Positions 55,200 through 64,000 of a stretch of 64,000 nt of DNA are shown piece after piece. The stretch lies in assembly GCA_029891385.1 (NCBI GenBank), contig JAIWQS010000232.1:1-64000 (forward strand), written 5' to 3'. Position numbers and translations under genes: made by a program. Every line of letters starts with the position of its first letter. Positions within the stretch are counted from its first letter, which is position 1. The stretch is from Erythroxylum novogranatense (Eukaryota; Streptophyta; Magnoliopsida; Malpighiales; Erythroxylaceae). The notes beneath the pieces are model-generated. The model was not told the DNA's origin. It did no database searches and saw nothing but the letters and a program-made list of their open reading frames with translations.

Positions 55200-56145
55200 A
55201 TAGAGACAAAGAGAGAGATGCGCGGGCCTACTCTATTATTCTAAGCTGTCCAAGGAGCACGAGGGCCGCTTGATTTTTGGCTCCTCAGCGCCGATTGTTG
55301 ATCTCGAAGCCTCGTTTATTGCTAATCAAAACTCAAAAGTATTTTAAATTATATGTTTATTACGTAAACATAACCCCAATTGAACGTAATCCACAAAAGT
55401 CTAATTTGTTTTGGTCACTAGGAAGTTGAAGGTTTTTTGAATGAGATCTTATGACACAAACTGTCACGTTACATGGAGACATTAACATACAGGTTTCACA
55501 AATCCTTGGGACACTGCACCTTTGTTTGTTAGGGATGATAATAGAGTGACTGATGGGCTTAAATTTAGGGACATTTAATGGTCAATTTATGAGTTAAATT
55601 TGGCTTAGATTAATTCTAAGTGTAACTTTTTTAAGGACAATGATGTTGTTTTTTACAGAAGAATTAACCTGAGATAAGTCTAAACAATCCAAATTAGGAC
55701 TTAGTGTCTGTTTGGATTCGCTTATATCAGTAAAGTTTTTTATAATAAAATTTTTGTTAATAGAAGTTTTTTTAAAGAATTTTTCTCAAAAACGAACTGA
55801 TTGTTTAACTAACAATTAAAAAACAACTTTTTAAAAAAAACTTAACACAGTAGACTGTCTGGTAACATAAAAATAAAAATAAAATTATTAAATTTAATTA
55901 TATTTTATTTTGTAATAAAATTATTTATGTATATAAAATTATTTAAATTATATTAAACAATATGTAAAGTATAATATATTAATTATTATATAATTTTAAA
56001 CCATATAAAACATAAATGAAAATATATCCAACTAAATTTTTTATATGGATAATAACATAAGTAATTTTAGAGAATGTCCGTACCATTTTTAATTTGTTTA
56101 ATTTCCATTTTTCAAAATTTAAACTAACTTTACATAAAAAAAAAA
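55200..56145. other. AT-rich intergenic DNA
   Basis: No gene. The phrase GTGTCTGTTTGGATTCGCTT near 55,705 resembles terminal sequences of plant MITEs, but no partner end was found. 55,860-56,110 is almost pure A/T. Confidence 0.4.
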
Positions 56146-56148
56146 TTG

Positions 56149-56535
56149 GGATAGGCATTAATATGATGTCGAATCGGATGGATGCATGAATATTACTTAA
56201 CTACCAGCTCCTACAATGGGCATGGGCCAGGCAAAAGAAGGAGCGGAGTCTTGAGAGTGAAGGGGAATTTTTGAATGGCTTCATTTTTTGGTTCAGAGGT
56301 CTTGTCACTTTAGCCTCTGTCCCACTGTGGATCCAATTCAACTGGGTTAGGCACTTAATATGATGTGGATGGTTGCATATACATATATGAATATCGCCAG
56401 CTCCTACAATGGGCATGGGCATGGGCCAGGCAAAGGACAAGGAGCGGAGTCCTGAGAGTGAAGGGGACTTTTTGAATGGCTTCATATTTTGGTCCTGTCA
56501 CTTTAGCCTCTGTCCCACTGTGGATCCAATTCCAA
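56149..56535 (+). repeat. Tandem duplication of a roughly 190 bp unit
   Basis: Two copies (about 56,149-56,340 and 56,344-56,533) share CCAGCTCCTACAATGGGCAT, GGGCCAGGCAAA, GGAGCGGAGTC, GAGAGTGAAGGGGA, TTTTTGAATGGCTTCAT and TAGCCTCTGTCCCACTGTGG. Minus-strand frames of 75-94 codons here merely repeat the unit. Confidence 0.8.
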
Positions 56536-56579
56536 TTCCCTTTTCTATCTCCTGTCTCTAGTGCAATTCCTACTGTATT

Positions 56580-59500
56580 CAAATCTCTACTCTATGTTAA
56601 ATACTGTTAAACATCTACTTCCTTTGTCTTGATACATTAAATCTTAATCACAGAGATTAGTAACTCAATGGAAGAAGATGTTGAAAGTCTCAAATCCCAA
56701 GCCATCAAAATTCAAATTATAAGTGAATCTATGCATGCTCCTTTACTGAATGATCATGTGTGTGCATATTATGTAGACAAAATAATAATAAAGTAAAACT
56801 AAACTTGACTTAATGGCGAACAATCGTATTGGGTTAAGATCCAGGTTTTAAGGGCGCCGGAGGGGAGGGGTTGTGTCAGATGTCCCCTAATTTTAAACCC
56901 ACTCATCATTACAGCCACGGGAACAGCTCAGCTCCTTTAAATATTCTCTTTCGTATTTTGTTGGGTATTCAAAAAACAAAAATATTTAACTAACGAACAT
57001 TGAGCTTTGTAAGAAAAATGAGAGTTTAAATTGACCGTTTGGTTTGGGCCGCTCCCGCTCCCGCTCCCCCAAGAATTTGTTGAAATTGTGTAATTGAATA
57101 TTGAAAAGTTGGCAGCCCTTTGCTGCCCCTACTTAATAACTTATTGCTGTCACATCCGTTGCAGCGTCAGATACGATTAGACATTTTTGGGCATAGTAAC
57201 TGTTACTAGGCTTTTGGTGAAATCAGGTTTTAGTTTTTCTAGCAAAACATATCCAGGTAGACTCGCATACAAACTTCCCTGTGGTCTACAGTTGCCCAAT
57301 ACAACTGTGAGCACAGGCCCATTCATTCAAGAAGGATTTGCAGTTACTATAAATATATTTTCTACTTGTTACAACCTTCATATATAACCTTTATATACAA
57401 GCGCACCATCTTTCCCTTTCATTCATTGGGGCTTGTTACTTGTGGCGTGTGACCCGTAGTAATATAAAAGTATGGAGTATACTTTTTGTTTCATGTAACG
57501 CTAACCCTTTTCAAATTACGAATTAATCACGGATTTTAAAATGCTAGTTCTTATATGTAATTTCTTCTTTAAATTTCCTTTCTCATAAAAAAATAACTAA
57601 TTCTAAAATGTTTAAAATTTTAATTAACTAGCCAACCTTTTAAAACTTTAACAATTTAAACATACCATATTATTACAAATCACCTTATCATAAATAACCT
57701 TTTAATTGAAGCTTTAAAATTTTGATAACTTAAATAAAAAATTAAAATTTAAACTGAATTAAAACATCTTTAAAATTAGAAACTTTTAAATATATTATCC
57801 CAAAACATATGATTTTGTGTTATTATTTTTTCTTTACACATTGTTTGTATTTTTTGGTATGGGACAAAAATCCTAATACATTATACATAAATATTTATTT
57901 TAAATTTCATCTTTAGATTTATCATGCCTTTTCTTTTCTACTTTGTTCTTTTATGTTATTTGTACGTCATTAGATGAAAACTATTTTCTTTTTCCAAAAG
58001 ACACTTTAAAATTTTTAAGCTCAAGTTTATTTCTGTTATAATTGAAGCATTTAAAATTAACTAATATGTTATTACTTTTAGTTTAGAAGAAGTGCTTAAT
58101 TTTCTTTTTTATTATATTTAACACTTTTAATTAGTTGGAAGTTTATACTGGCATGGCTAATAAGAAGAATGTGAATCAATTACAGAGAGCAGTGGCGGCA
58201 ATTAAATGGTTTTGATAAATAACGACCAAAAATTATGGAGGGACAACTGGCCCTTACATGTAGCACAGCTCGGTCAGCTCGATATCCTTTAACCTTGCTC
58301 TTATCAAAGTTACAACTTTAGGGAGAAAGACAGCTACTATCATACACTATGGCTATCATAGTGTCTAAGCAAAAGGGTGATTTGATCTTTTTTTTTTCAA
58401 GTAGATAATAACCCAACAAGTTTACAAACCAATTTCAATCCTAACATACACAATGGAGAGAGTTACTTTAGGGAAGGCCGGACGGGCAATAATCGATCAT
58501 GACCAACTCCAATGAGGGCAAAATAATTGAATAACGGTTGAATTGGAATTTGGAAGCAGGAAAAGGGAAACAATAAACAGCCAGTCAAAAAAGCAAATTA
58601 TTGCAACCTGACGAAACAAGATAAAGACGACAGACATGCCTTGACAATTTAGGTGCTGACCACTGACATTAAGGACTAAATAGCGCTTCGTCACATGATT
58701 TCAGCTTAGGTACACAGAGCTACATCGTCTCACTCAATTCATTACAAATACAAAGAGAGGTATAACAGTCGTGCTATGTCACCCACTGAAGAAGGGGAAG
58801 GCGTTATATTTCCCCATGAGCTATGAAAGAAGTTCTCTAGGGGTAACAGGCACAGACAATGATCAGAAAGCAGTGCGATACAGGAAACCAGTAGACAAAT
58901 TCTCATAAAGCCCAGACAGTAGCACCAGCAATAAAAACAATTTCATTGGTAGAAGACTGACGTACAAAAATCCTTCAACATTTTTTTTTTCAACGCATAG
59001 TTTTAACCTTTAAAGCTCCGAAAGATACATTTAAATCTCTAATATTAATCGAAAACGTTCATCTAAATTGTGAAGATTAATTGAATAAAAATTGTAATTT
59101 ATAATTAATAATCTTAACTAAAGTCATATTTTCTTCAAGTCACTGGCATACAACTATCATGTTTACATGTTATATAAATTTACGCGTTCTACTTTAGAAG
59201 TTTAATTGTCTGATCTTTTAGCAAAAAAGTGACAAGTAAACTGTATTATAAATACTGCAAAGTGAAGAAAACAACCGTCAAGCAAAGCACAATTAGTTGT
59301 CATTAGTCAAATAGTAACAATATAACAGAGACAAGACATGACTCGTTCATTTCTTTAAAGTCAGTCCAGGGCCAAGCGTTCAAGATAACGACACATTAAA
59401 TTCATTTGTTTAAAAGGCAACCTACGAGCATTTGAAATATGGTATCTATTAATATTCCACCTTAATGCGTGGAATAAGAACAAATAGGGAACTCGATTAT

Positions 59501-59630
59501 TATAATATAAGAGTGCATTCCAATATGTTAGTGTTTCACAAGACAAATACAATAGCATACAAATCACAGCAACAGAATAGAGACAAAAGAAACTAATCTA
59601 CAAAACAAATTGAAAAAAAAAAGAAAAAAA
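56580..59630. other. Intergenic DNA without supportable gene
   Basis: A GCTCCC triplet repeat lies at 57,051-57,068. Segments near 57,530-58,130 and 59,030-59,110 are very AT-rich. Frames near 57,187-57,387 and 58,497-58,694 lack relatives or splice context and are left out. Confidence 0.4.
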
Positions 59631-59659
59631 AAACAACATTTGAAGATAAGAGAAATAAC

Positions 59660-59795
59660 AAACATAGATAGAGTGACAAATAAGGTCACAATTTAAGTCA
59701 TAGAAACAACTTCGTTATAAAAATACAAAGAAAAGGCTGCGTACATTATGACCCTCTTCAGACCCCGCAAAGCTGAGAGCCTTTCGACTTTTTGG
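59660..59795 (+). mobile_element. Au-like SINE remnant
   Basis: The order GGTCACAATTTAAGTCATAG, AAACAACTTC, AAAGGCTGCGTACATTATGA, CCCTCTTCAGACCCCGCAAA, GCTGAGAGCC follows the plant Au SINE from its B-box region into the conserved GGCTGCGTACA and GACCCCGC blocks. The tRNA-like A box and the tail are not clear. The A-rich run at 59,610-59,635 lies just upstream. Confidence 0.58.
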
Positions 59796-60100
59796 ATAGA
59801 GTGACAAATATGGCAGGAAAATTTTTGCAGGCTACTTAATGACATCATACACTTCATTAATCAAATATGATCGAAGAGTTATCCTACTGCATATGAACAG
59901 GCGCCCAGGGTAGCTGGGTAGGTAAATACCAGCATCGGTGCTTAATCTTATATTCTTAATCGTTTGCCTATTTTGTAATACTTCAAATGATAAATGTAGA
60001 AGACAAACGACTACCGAAGCATACCTAGGCAGCCAGAAGATTCACAACAAAGATGAAACAAAAGTGATGCTCTACACTGAATTTCAAGTTACTAACGACA

Positions 60101-60430
60101 AATCATTTTTCTAATCTAAGGAACACACAGAAACAGGTTACTACAGAAGTTAAAAGAAAATGAAAATTCATAACATCCAATCCCATATAAAGCCAGTCAT
60201 TGCTAACTTCCATACCAATATCTATCTCCGTGGCAGGTCCAGAATTATGGTTTAGTGGCGCCAAATATTTAGTGACAGAATGAGCGACGGCAAAATGAGA
60301 TTCTATCACTGATGGAGGCAAGTTAAAATCTTCTTATTGGAAGCATAACTAGATCTGCCCGGTATTTCTCTAATCTCGAGCTTTCAAAATTCAGATCAGA
60401 TGCTTTTATAAGCTGCAGTCTTTATGATGA
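60101..60430 (-). other. Unassigned exon-like open frames on the minus strand
   Basis: Minus strand 60,430-60,330 reads LQLIKASDLNFESSRLEKYR then ADLVMLPIRRF. After a frame change 60,320-60,103 reads PPSVIESHFAVAHSVTKYLA then NHNSGPATEIDIGMEVSNDW. Composition looks coding, and the two parts could be exon pieces of one gene or a pseudogene. I do not recognise the protein. Confidence 0.3.
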
Positions 60431-60639
60431 ACGATAAGAAAACAATTTGCGTAGTTCAGTTACCCGTACGACAACCATTCGACGTAGATCAAGTTACCTT
60501 AAATTAGTAATAACATCAACAATCATGTACATTAGTCTAATGACTACAACTCAACAAAATTATGTCTATGGGCTGAACCAAACAGTGAATTATGTGATAT
60601 GTGTTGACATATCACCCAATATATGTTAGGTTTTTCTTT

Positions 60640-61000
60640 TTCGTTGCGAAGAAATTAACAGAAAAAATATCCCTACGCATTGTAATGGTTTCGGTGTTTG
60701 CAAAACAGAGGTGGAAGTGGTGTTTGGAAAAAAAAAATAGTGCTGTTAGGCTAACAGCTCTGATACCATAAAAGGATTCTGAATAACTCTGTAATATTGA
60801 CTTGATGAATTACGATATGTACACGAAATATATATACAGAAGGATTACAGAGGTTGCTGTAACTAACTAAATAAAGAAGTATCTAAGAGGATATACATGA
60901 ATAAGATAATATCTGGGAAGATATACAATGAAGAGATTCACTAACTATTTCCTATTAATAAATTATACAGAAATACTGCAATGGCGATGGATTATGAGAT
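60640..61000 (-). mobile_element. Copia 5' LTR end and primer binding site, remnant
   Basis: On the minus strand, LTR-like sequence (from about 61,000 to 60,769) ends CAGAATCCTTTTA and is followed at once by TGGTATCAGAGC (60,768-60,757), the initiator-tRNA-Met primer site. A short leader with a poly-pyrimidine run and ATG near 60,685 follows. No gag or pol can be traced beyond about 60,600, so this is a truncated copy. Confidence 0.65.
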
Positions 61001-61394
61001 AAATCTGGAGCTGGTTAATCAGCAATAATACAATCACTTAAAGAGAACCATACTAAAACAGAAAAAAATGATTAGTTGAATAATGACACCGTCAGAAAAT
61101 CATATTTATTGGCCCAGTATTACTGCAATGAGGTTCAATCAAAGGCGCACGCATATTTATTCAGTCATACATAAAGACTACACCAACTTCACCAAAATCG
61201 AAGCTCGCAGGCGAGAAGTTAAATTAAAGTGGATAAGAAAATAACGGGAGCTAGTACTTATAAGATCTAATATACATCAAAACTCTACCAGATCTAAAAA
61301 AAACTAATGCAGTGAGATCAATAGAGAACAATCCAGAAGCTATATAAACATAAAAAGAATATATGTTTGGTTAGAAACCAATAAAGCAAAGCGG

Positions 61395-61705
61395 GAACCT
61401 GAAAGATCTGAATGATGCCGGAGAGACAAGCACCCGTCAATGACTTTTACCGCGGCCTCCGATTCAGTTGATGCAAGGCGGGATCCGATTTGCTTCCACA
61501 ATATCTTATCTAATCACATCTCGCCATTTGGCGAAGAAGCCAAGCAGTTCCCGACCTGCACCAAGCGAATTAGAGAACGCCGGTAAATAGCAACAGATGC
61601 GCGTCTCTTTCTTTCTCTCTCCCAAACTAAAAATGTGGGAATTTTTAAGTTTAGCAAGGGGTCGGCATTGATGAGGATTGAGGGTGATTTTATAGCCAGC
61701 ACAGA
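61395..61705 (-). promoter_or_regulatory. Possible promoter and first exon of a minus-strand transcript
   Basis: GGCTATAAAATCACCC on the minus strand near 61,698-61,683 is a good TATA box. It is followed by leader-like sequence with a CT/GA-rich tract and a CTTTCAG/GTTCCCGC donor-like site near 61,400. A frame without ATG (ILWKQIGSRLASTESEAAVK, then VIDGCLSLRHHSDLS) precedes that site. The downstream exons are not identified. Confidence 0.35.
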
Positions 61706-61929
61706 CGAACCTGATGCTGACACGTGACATTGCACCGCCTACCGTTACCAGATCATGCGCAGACAGCCTGCGGCAAGTGGCTTTCTGAGGATTTTTCATT
61801 TATGAAGGTTAGATCTGGACAGTTAGGAAAGAGTTTGGGCTGGACGTTCTTTGCAAATTACGATCTGCCATTTGGAATCCAACGTGGAGCTACCCCAAAG
61901 AGACTAACGTATTTTTTGGACATTTAATT

Positions 61930-62038
61930 CTTTCCAAGTCAATTTGCCAAGATGAAAATTTTAATTAGAATGATTTGATGATAATTTTGTTAGTGAATTC
62001 ACATACATTTTTTAATAATTATTTCGCAAAATCTGAGT
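61930..62038. other. Intergenic, no feature
   Basis: AT-rich spacer ahead of the tandem duplication at 62,039; nothing recognised. Confidence 0.4.
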
Positions 62039-62185
62039 TAAGGTTTGGCTTGGCCTGGCCGAAAATCCCTTCATTTGTAAGTTGTAACGAGTCAAGAAGG
62101 TAACTTGAGTGAAGGTTTGGCTTGGCCTAAAATCCCTTCATTTGTAAGTTGTAAAAAGTCAAGAAAGTAAACTAAGTTTTGAGGA
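62039..62185 (+). repeat. Tandem duplication of a roughly 73 bp unit
   Basis: AAGGTTTGGCTTGGCCT, AAAATCCCTTCATTTGTAAG, TTGTAA and AGTCAAGAA occur twice in the same order, starting near 62,040 and 62,113. No coding potential. Confidence 0.8.
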
Positions 62186-62862
62186 AAAAAGGGTTTAAGG
62201 TTAGTCCTAGTCCTAAGCACGTGGATGAATGGGACGAGATGCTTTGATGTTACGAGTAATTAGGCCATGTGTGATGTGAAACCAGCAATGAGGTTATTCA
62301 GGAGACAAAACGTTGACGAAGTCTTGTTATTCGTTGTCTTAACCGTGAAGTACAAGGTACTCCGGGTCACCATCGGAGCGAAAAGTTTGACAGAAAGGAG
62401 CATTTGAAGAGTGAGTTCACACCAGTGAAGTAGTTCGACTAAAAGCCCAAAGTAGACGAACCGTTAAGGTGATGCCAGATACCGATATTTCAACTCTTAT
62501 GAAAGAAAGGAAAGTGAAAAAGTAACGAGCTGAAACACCCTAACCCAATATCTAGTGTCCTGTAAATTATACGTAGCATTTTCTAGTCGTCAGATTTTTA
62601 ACCGATTGCTTGTAACTATTTTAAAGTCGAGTTTTATAGATTATTATAACTTTTGTGGTATTATTATGGTTTTAAAAGTTTCCTGTAATTTAAAATAATA
62701 AAAGAAAATAGGTACAAAAGAACTTATTTTATTAATTGATTTATGGAATAAGTGTTTAAAATTTGTAAATTTGTAAATATTTATGGAATGTTGAAAATGG
62801 TAATGTTTCTTTATGTTTGTGGTGGCGGTGGTAGCGTCTGTGGGGTGTTAATGTGTTATGAT

Positions 62863-62898
62863 GGGGATGGGTTGGGATTGACGTGGGGGGACCGGGGG
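62863..62898 (+). other. Potential G-quadruplex sequence
   Basis: Five G runs (62,863-62,866, 62,869-62,871, 62,874-62,876, 62,885-62,890, 62,894-62,898) with loops of 2, 2, 8 and 3 nt in a GT-rich stretch. Confidence 0.5.
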
Positions 62899-62899
62899 A

Positions 62900-64000
62900 T
62901 ACAAAGGCAGCTGTAAAAAATGGTGTTGGCGATGACGTTTCCAGTGGAAGGTGGCGGTGGTGGAATGAGGCTTTTGTAATAAAAGTTGAATTGATAAACC
63001 AGTTGAAAATATCTTACCTTTTTTAAAAACATTGACGAGTTCCCATTGATTATAGAAAAAGTTTACTTGAAGTCGAGACTATTTTTTCTATCAGATTATT
63101 CGAAAATTTTCGAATTGGATTTAATTACATTAATAAGATTGAATTGAATTTAATCTACACCGTTTAGAAACAAATATAGTAATATTAGAATTGAATTGAT
63201 TACACCGTTTAGAATAAAATCAAAATGAATTTAATTATTTCATATAACATTTTATCCTTGACTAAAAATATGAAAATTTTAATTATTATTATAAAATTGA
63301 AGAAGATGTAGTGCATAAATTGATACAGTTTGATGAAAAATTTCATGATTTATTCTTTATTTTAAAAATCTCATATTTATCTAAATTTACAATAATAATT
63401 TCATAATTAATGTAAAATTAAAATTTTTAAATATAAAAAATAAAGAAAAATTAATCTAGTTATTAATCATATATAAATATTATTTATTAAACAAAAATGG
63501 GTGAGAAATTCTCATATCCTTGTTGGAATACTGCTTTGAGTGCGTATGTGACACAAAAAGATTTGCCAAACTAATATTTGCATGAATTCAATTCCAATGC
63601 TTTTGTAAAGAGGATGGGTTTCAATTACATTCATAAATTGAACCCATTCCCTTTTTTGTGTTTCTAAACACCTTAATTCAGTTCAATTGAATTCAATTAA
63701 GGTGTTTCCAAACAACCTAATATTTTCATTGATAAAAAAAAAGAATTAGAATGAACATATAAAAAAAGCATTCTTTGTAGATTTGAAGTCTAATTTGGCA
63801 TCAACATGAAATTTTTATAAGTTATTAGGCTCTGGTCATTTTATGGAAATTTAATTTTGAATTAAAATATATTGTTTATTGGTATATATATATTGTAAGC
63901 AAGTGAAGAAAGCTTTGTATTTTGTATGTGAAACTATTATACAAAGGAGTATTTATACAACAATATACAAAAATACTTTAAAATTGTTACATAAATGTAA
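62900..64000. other. AT-rich intergenic DNA with MITE-like pieces
   Basis: No gene. ACACCGTTTAGAA occurs twice (63,157 and 63,203). A near-perfect palindrome at 63,666-63,707 and the smaller inverted repeat GGGTTTCAATT/AATTGAACCC at 63,617-63,646 suggest the end of a foldback or MITE-type element (TTTCCAAACAACCTAA at its edge). Confidence 0.45.
63666..63707. repeat. 42 bp near-perfect palindrome
   Basis: The arms AAACACCTTAATT and AATTAAGGTGTTT flank a central TTCAATTGAA-type core. Only four positions in each half fail to pair. Confidence 0.75.

Noticed and set aside
57187..57387. 66-codon plus-strand frame
   Set aside because: It lacks an ATG at its start, a recognisable domain or splice context.
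59890..59935. tRNA-like A-box phrase GGTAGCTGGGTAGGTAAATA
   Set aside because: No matching B box at the right distance and no cloverleaf can be drawn; it is not a tRNA gene and too short to call a second SINE.

Overview
This window is nuclear DNA from a flowering plant, most likely a eudicot. It carries a plant-only RopGEF (PRONE) gene with plant-type GT-AG introns, part of a DUR3 urea transporter gene, Ty1/copia elements primed by initiator tRNA-Met, a Tekay-like chromovirus with very long LTRs, Helitron remains and an Au-like SINE. I cannot name the species from sequence alone.

Layout. 1 to about 39.45 kb is a nest of transposable elements with no intact host gene. It holds an internally deleted copia pol remnant (1-345); a first copy of a Sirevirus-like (copia) 3' accessory ORF with LTR-like flanks (1.5-3.7 kb); a decayed autonomous Helitron Rep-helicase on the minus strand (about 8.05-12.63 kb); repeat modules and LTR heads (13.15-15.5 kb); a three-copy duplication carrying a 15-16 bp minisatellite (15.5-18.6 kb); two Helitron-type 3' hairpin ends (19.14-19.18 and 20.64-20.69 kb); the 3' end and complete 3.2 kb LTR of a plus-strand gypsy element (20.71-24.51 kb); a second and better copy of the Sirevirus-like accessory ORF with polypurine tract and LTR (24.5-27.8 kb); and a near-complete minus-strand Tekay-like gypsy element (27.82-38.65 kb) inserted in a copia fragment (38.65-39.45 kb).

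39.5-41.77 kb carries the last four exons of DUR3. Its 5' exons are absent from the window and its last exon has a frameshifting deletion. A copia element with two 244 bp LTRs that read as identical (42,017-46,959) sits about 250 bp downstream. Then come a broken WD40 (ZFWD-like) fragment (47.25-47.83 kb) and a 392 bp TIR element with an 8 bp target duplication (48,107-48,498).

The one host gene that looks whole is a RopGEF on the minus strand: coding exons 48,963-53,682, 5' leader exons and TATA box up to about 55.18 kb. Seven coding exons join to exactly 567 codons. From 55.2 kb to the end the DNA is AT-rich intergenic, with tandem duplications, SINE, copia LTR and MITE remnants, a possible minus-strand transcription unit near 60-61.7 kb and a G-quadruplex candidate.

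A cross-cutting observation: in the repeat-rich part, differences between repeat copies and many frame breaks fall on CTG/CAG trinucleotides, the plant CHG methylation context, while the RopGEF and DUR3 exons do not show this. Many TE 'frameshifts' here may therefore be base-calling errors in methylated DNA rather than true decay.
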